A DNA stretch of 64,000 nucleotides from Flagellimonas sp. MMG031. GTDB taxonomy: Bacteria; Bacteroidota; Bacteroidia; Flavobacteriales; Flavobacteriaceae. Each line of letters opens with the position of its first letter. Within the stretch, counting starts at the first letter, position 1. Positions 61,877 through 64,000 of this stretch are shown here, in pieces. The stretch lies in assembly GCF_040112705.1 (NCBI RefSeq), contig NZ_CP157804.1:622501-686500 (forward strand), given 5' to 3'. Made by a program: the position numbers and the translations under genes. The notes under the pieces are model-generated. The model was given only the letters and a program-made list of their open reading frames with translations. It was not told where the DNA came from and made no database searches.

Positions 61877-62428
61877 TTACGGAAGCACAACGGTGTCCAC
61901 AACATGGATCACACCATTCGATTGGTTGACATCTGCAATGGTGACGGTGGAAACGTTTCCAGAACCGTCCTTGATCATTATCATGTCGTTTTCCATCATG
62001 GCAGTGAGCTTGGCTCCGTTTACTGTAGTAAGTTCGGCCATGCCTTTTCCTTTTTTGATCCATTTCATTAAATCCTTTGCACTGTATTTACCAGCTACCA
62101 CGTGATAGGTAAGCACTGCTTGCAATTTGGATTTGTTTTCTGGCTTCAACAGGGTGGCCACGGTTCCTTCGGGCAGTTTTTCAAAAGCACTGTTGGTAGG
62201 GGCAAATACGGTAAATGGCCCATCGCCTTGCAGGGTCTCCACCAATCCGGCCGCTTTAACGGCAGCTACCAAAGTAGTATGGTCTTTGGAGTTCACGGCA
62301 TTGGAAACAATGTCCTTGCTCGGGTACATGGGCGCACCACCAACCATTTTGGTCTGTGCGGATACATGGGTTACGGCCATTAAGCCAATACAAGAAAATA
62401 ATAAGGTAATTGTTTTAAAAGATTTCAT
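61877..62428 (-). CDS. Secreted fasciclin domain protein
   Basis: The 183-residue protein has a signal peptide (residues 1-25, THVSAQ) and one fasciclin (FAS1) domain at about 40-180. The FAS1 H1 and H2 boxes are clear: GPFTVFAPTNSAFEKLP and NGVIHVVDTVVLP, with LTYHVVAGKYSAKDL between. FAS1 proteins take part in adhesion or ligand binding on the cell surface or in the periplasm. A terminator follows the gene. It is single. The ligand is unknown. Confidence 0.95.
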   Translation of the reverse strand: MKSFKTITLLFSCIGLMAVTHVSAQTKMVGGAPMYPSKDIVSNAVNSKDHTTLVAAVKAAGLVETLQGDGPFTVFAPTNSAFEKLPEGTVATLLKPENKSKLQAVLTYHVVAGKYSAKDLMKWIKKGKGMAELTTVNGAKLTAMMENDMIMIKDGSGNVSTVTIADVNQSNGVIHVVDTVVLP

Positions 62429-62536
62429 GTGATGTAATTTTTAGTTTATACACACACTTACGGAGTTTTGGCAGAGGTGGTTTGGTTTTTTTGATGGGAA
62501 TGTTGTTTTTAATCGAAATACAACGATAGGGCAACC

Positions 62537-62564
62537 TTGGCATTCCATCAAAATAGTACCTTTA
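62537..62564 (+). promoter_or_regulatory. Possible promoter of the patatin-like gene
   Basis: TTG at 62537, a 17-bp spacer and TACCTTTA at 62557-62564 fit the Bacteroidota pattern with one mismatch (TAnnTTTA). The ATG lies 30 bp downstream. Confidence 0.35.
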
Positions 62565-62593
62565 CACCTACAACCAATTGATGTAATAAACAG

Positions 62594-63370
62594 ATGCTCA
62601 AGGATAAATCCATAGGCTTGGTACTTTCTGGCGGTGGCGTCCGTGGAATGGCACATATTGGGCTTATCAAGGCCCTTCGGGAACACCAGATTGAAGCCAA
62701 CGTAGTGGCCGGAACCAGTATTGGAGCCTTGGTTGGGGCGCTGTATGCCAATGACAACTCCGTGGAAGATATGCTCAAGTTCTTTAAGGAGACGCCGCTA
62801 TTTCAGTACAGTTTTTTTGCCATCAACAAACCCGGCTTTATCGATACCGAACGATATTTCAGTATTTTCAAGGATTTTTTTCCCGATGATAGCTTTAAAA
62901 GTTTGAAACGCCCACTTTTTGTGGTGGCCACGGACCTGTTAAAAGGCAACGAAAAGGTATTCTACGACGGAGAGCTCATCAAACCATTATTGGCGTCGGC
63001 AGCATTACCACCTGTATTCAGTCCGGTTACCATTGATGATGTGCTTTATGCGGATGGTGGCATCATGAACAATTTCCCAAAGGAATATGTGGACAACCTT
63101 ACGGATTTTATCATTGGAAGTAACGTTTCCATAACCGCTCCCTTGCAGAAAAAGGACCTCAGAAATTCATTTCAGCTTACGGCCAGGGTCACCAGTTTGA
63201 TGATTCACGCCTCCAACCACGAAAAATTACGGCAATGCGACCTGTTTATCGAACCCAAAGAATTGGATGCCATTGGGGTGCTCGATAAAAAGGGTATTGA
63301 GAACGCCTTTAAAATTGGGTATGACCAAGGCAGTAGGGCATTGGAAAAAATGATGTCCCAAACTTCTTAG
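62594..63370 (+). CDS. Patatin-like phospholipase
   Basis: The 258-residue protein has the patatin-type serine hydrolase features: oxyanion GGGVRGMAHIGLIKAL near residue 13, the nucleophile motif GTSIG (serine about 43), and the DGG/D motif in YADGGIMNNFP (Asp about 155). It probably hydrolyses phospholipid or acyl lipid ester bonds. No signal peptide, so it is cytosolic or loosely membrane-associated, like RssA/YchK relatives. It is single and convergent with the reductase at the right edge. Confidence 0.94.
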   Translation: MLKDKSIGLVLSGGGVRGMAHIGLIKALREHQIEANVVAGTSIGALVGALYANDNSVEDMLKFFKETPLFQYSFFAINKPGFIDTERYFSIFKDFFPDDSFKSLKRPLFVVATDLLKGNEKVFYDGELIKPLLASAALPPVFSPVTIDDVLYADGGIMNNFPKEYVDNLTDFIIGSNVSITAPLQKKDLRNSFQLTARVTSLMIHASNHEKLRQCDLFIEPKELDAIGVLDKKGIENAFKIGYDQGSRALEKMMSQTS

Positions 63371-63385
63371 AGTATTAATCCAGTT

Positions 63386-64000
63386 TTATACGTCGTCGTA
63401 ATCGATTTTGATCTTGGCACTTATCGGGTGCGATTGACAGGTAAGCACAAACCCTTCTTCAATCTCGCTGTCCGTTAAAATCTGGTTTTTCACCATCTCC
63501 ACTTTTCCTTCGGTAAGGCGAGCAATGCAGCTGCTACAAACACCACCTTGACATGAATACGACGCATCGATATCCTGCTTTAGCACCGCATCGAGTACCA
63601 GTTCCTTTTTGTCCATAACAAAGGTAAAGGTCTCATCGTCCACAAGTACTTCTACCTGTGTTTTACCTTCCAGTTCTTCGGCCAACTCATCTTCCGTATC
63701 CGAACTAGTGAACAGTTCAAAATGGATTTTGTTCTCGGAAATTCCATTCTCTTTTAAGGTGTTAGACACCTGATTGATCATCTCCTCGGGTCCACACAAG
63801 TAAAAGGCATCGAATGCAGTTTCTTTGAATTTGTTCTTTAAAACAAAGTTTACCGTTGATTTTTCGATACGTCCAAAAAGGGCGCCTTCCTCGCTCGACC
63901 TACTGAATACATATTGCACAAAAAGACGGTCACCATAACGCTCCTTTAGGGATTGGATGGTTTTGAAGTACATGGTCTCCTCAGGCGTCTGGTTTCCGAA
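63386..64000 (-). CDS. FAD/NAD-binding reductase with C-terminal 2Fe-2S ferredoxin domain, N-terminus outside window
   Basis: The frame is open at the right edge (upstream codons read FGNQTPEETM...), so only the end of the protein is seen. Visible parts are the NAD-binding domain with AFYLCGPEEMINQV and a C-terminal plant-type ferredoxin domain with the cluster motif SCQGGVCSSC and a distant LTCQ (C-x4-C-x2-C...C). This is the architecture of PaaK/PaaE and related phenylacetate oxygenase reductases, which pass electrons from NAD(P)H through FAD and 2Fe-2S to an oxygenase. Without neighbours beyond the edge the partner oxygenase cannot be named. Confidence 0.88.
   Translation of the reverse strand, partial: FGNQTPEETMYFKTIQSLKERYGDRLFVQYVFSRSSEEGALFGRIEKSTVNFVLKNKFKETAFDAFYLCGPEEMINQVSNTLKENGISENKIHFELFTSSDTEDELAEELEGKTQVEVLVDDETFTFVMDKKELVLDAVLKQDIDASYSCQGGVCSSCIARLTEGKVEMVKNQILTDSEIEEGFVLTCQSHPISAKIKIDYDDV

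Noticed and set aside
62099..62104. CACGTG core in the fasciclin gene as a further parS
   Set aside because: Flanking bases do not match the parS arms (GCTACCACGTGATAGG).
1..64000. tRNA, rRNA, riboswitch, CRISPR, IS or prophage features
   Set aside because: None seen on reading: no cloverleaf-like TTCGANTC arms in context, no direct-repeat/spacer arrays, no transposase, integrase or phage structural genes.

Overview
The window comes from a marine-type member of the Flavobacteriaceae (Bacteroidota), most likely close to Allomuricauda/Flagellimonas. The evidence is the type IX secretion system (T9SS) proteins (PorP/SprF barrel, CHU_C sorting domain, SprB repeats), Bacteroidota-style TAnnTTTG promoter boxes upstream of many genes, several Flavobacteriaceae-typical families of unknown function, and a DUF4175-ybeY-mnmG gene order. 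I saw no tRNA, rRNA, CRISPR array, transposase or prophage gene.

Layout. 1-9.6 kb (minus): a three-gene surface operon encoding a T9SS-sorted Ig-like protein, a PorP/SprF barrel fused to SPOR-like repeats, and a SprB-repeat adhesin that runs off the left edge. 9.9-25.7 kb: housekeeping genes: glnS, a YtxH/holin-like/small-protein trio, an SPFH protein, gltX, DUF4175, ybeY, mnmG, a lipoprotein, a methyltransferase, OmpH and holB. Palindromes matching the ParB centromere site parS flank mnmG, with weaker copies in holB and mltD, so this is probably the origin-proximal centromere region. 25.8-37 kb: pgk, mltD, a DUF4837 lipoprotein, an OmpA/PD40 protein, tatA, an M23 peptidase, a GH3-family enzyme and a large protein whose C-terminal half looks like AMP nucleosidase.

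37-54.5 kb is a surface polysaccharide cluster: Wzz, RmlD, RmlC, WecC, RmlB, RmlA, a sugar N-formyltransferase, WecE, WecF, Wzx, a Wzy-like protein, a lipoprotein, an inverted ligase/polymerase gene, a GT4, WecG, WecA and a UDP-xylose synthase-like enzyme. Its WecA/WecG/WecF transferases plus WecC, RmlAB and WecE closely parallel the enterobacterial common antigen (ECA) pathway. A formyltransferase stands where ECA uses the acetyltransferase WecD. I infer a GlcNAc-ManNAcA-Fuc4NFo type repeat, possibly carrying rhamnose or another branch sugar. This is the most interesting system in the window.

54.5-64 kb: purD, small membrane proteins, DUF4254 with a GT9 glycosyltransferase, a 740-bp repeat-laden spacer, an unrecognised protein, an arsenosugar pair (ArsS and an AhpD-like protein), a fasciclin protein, a patatin-like phospholipase and the end of a flavin/2Fe-2S reductase.

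Limits: all calls were made by reading the sequence. No database search, structure prediction or composition calculation was run.
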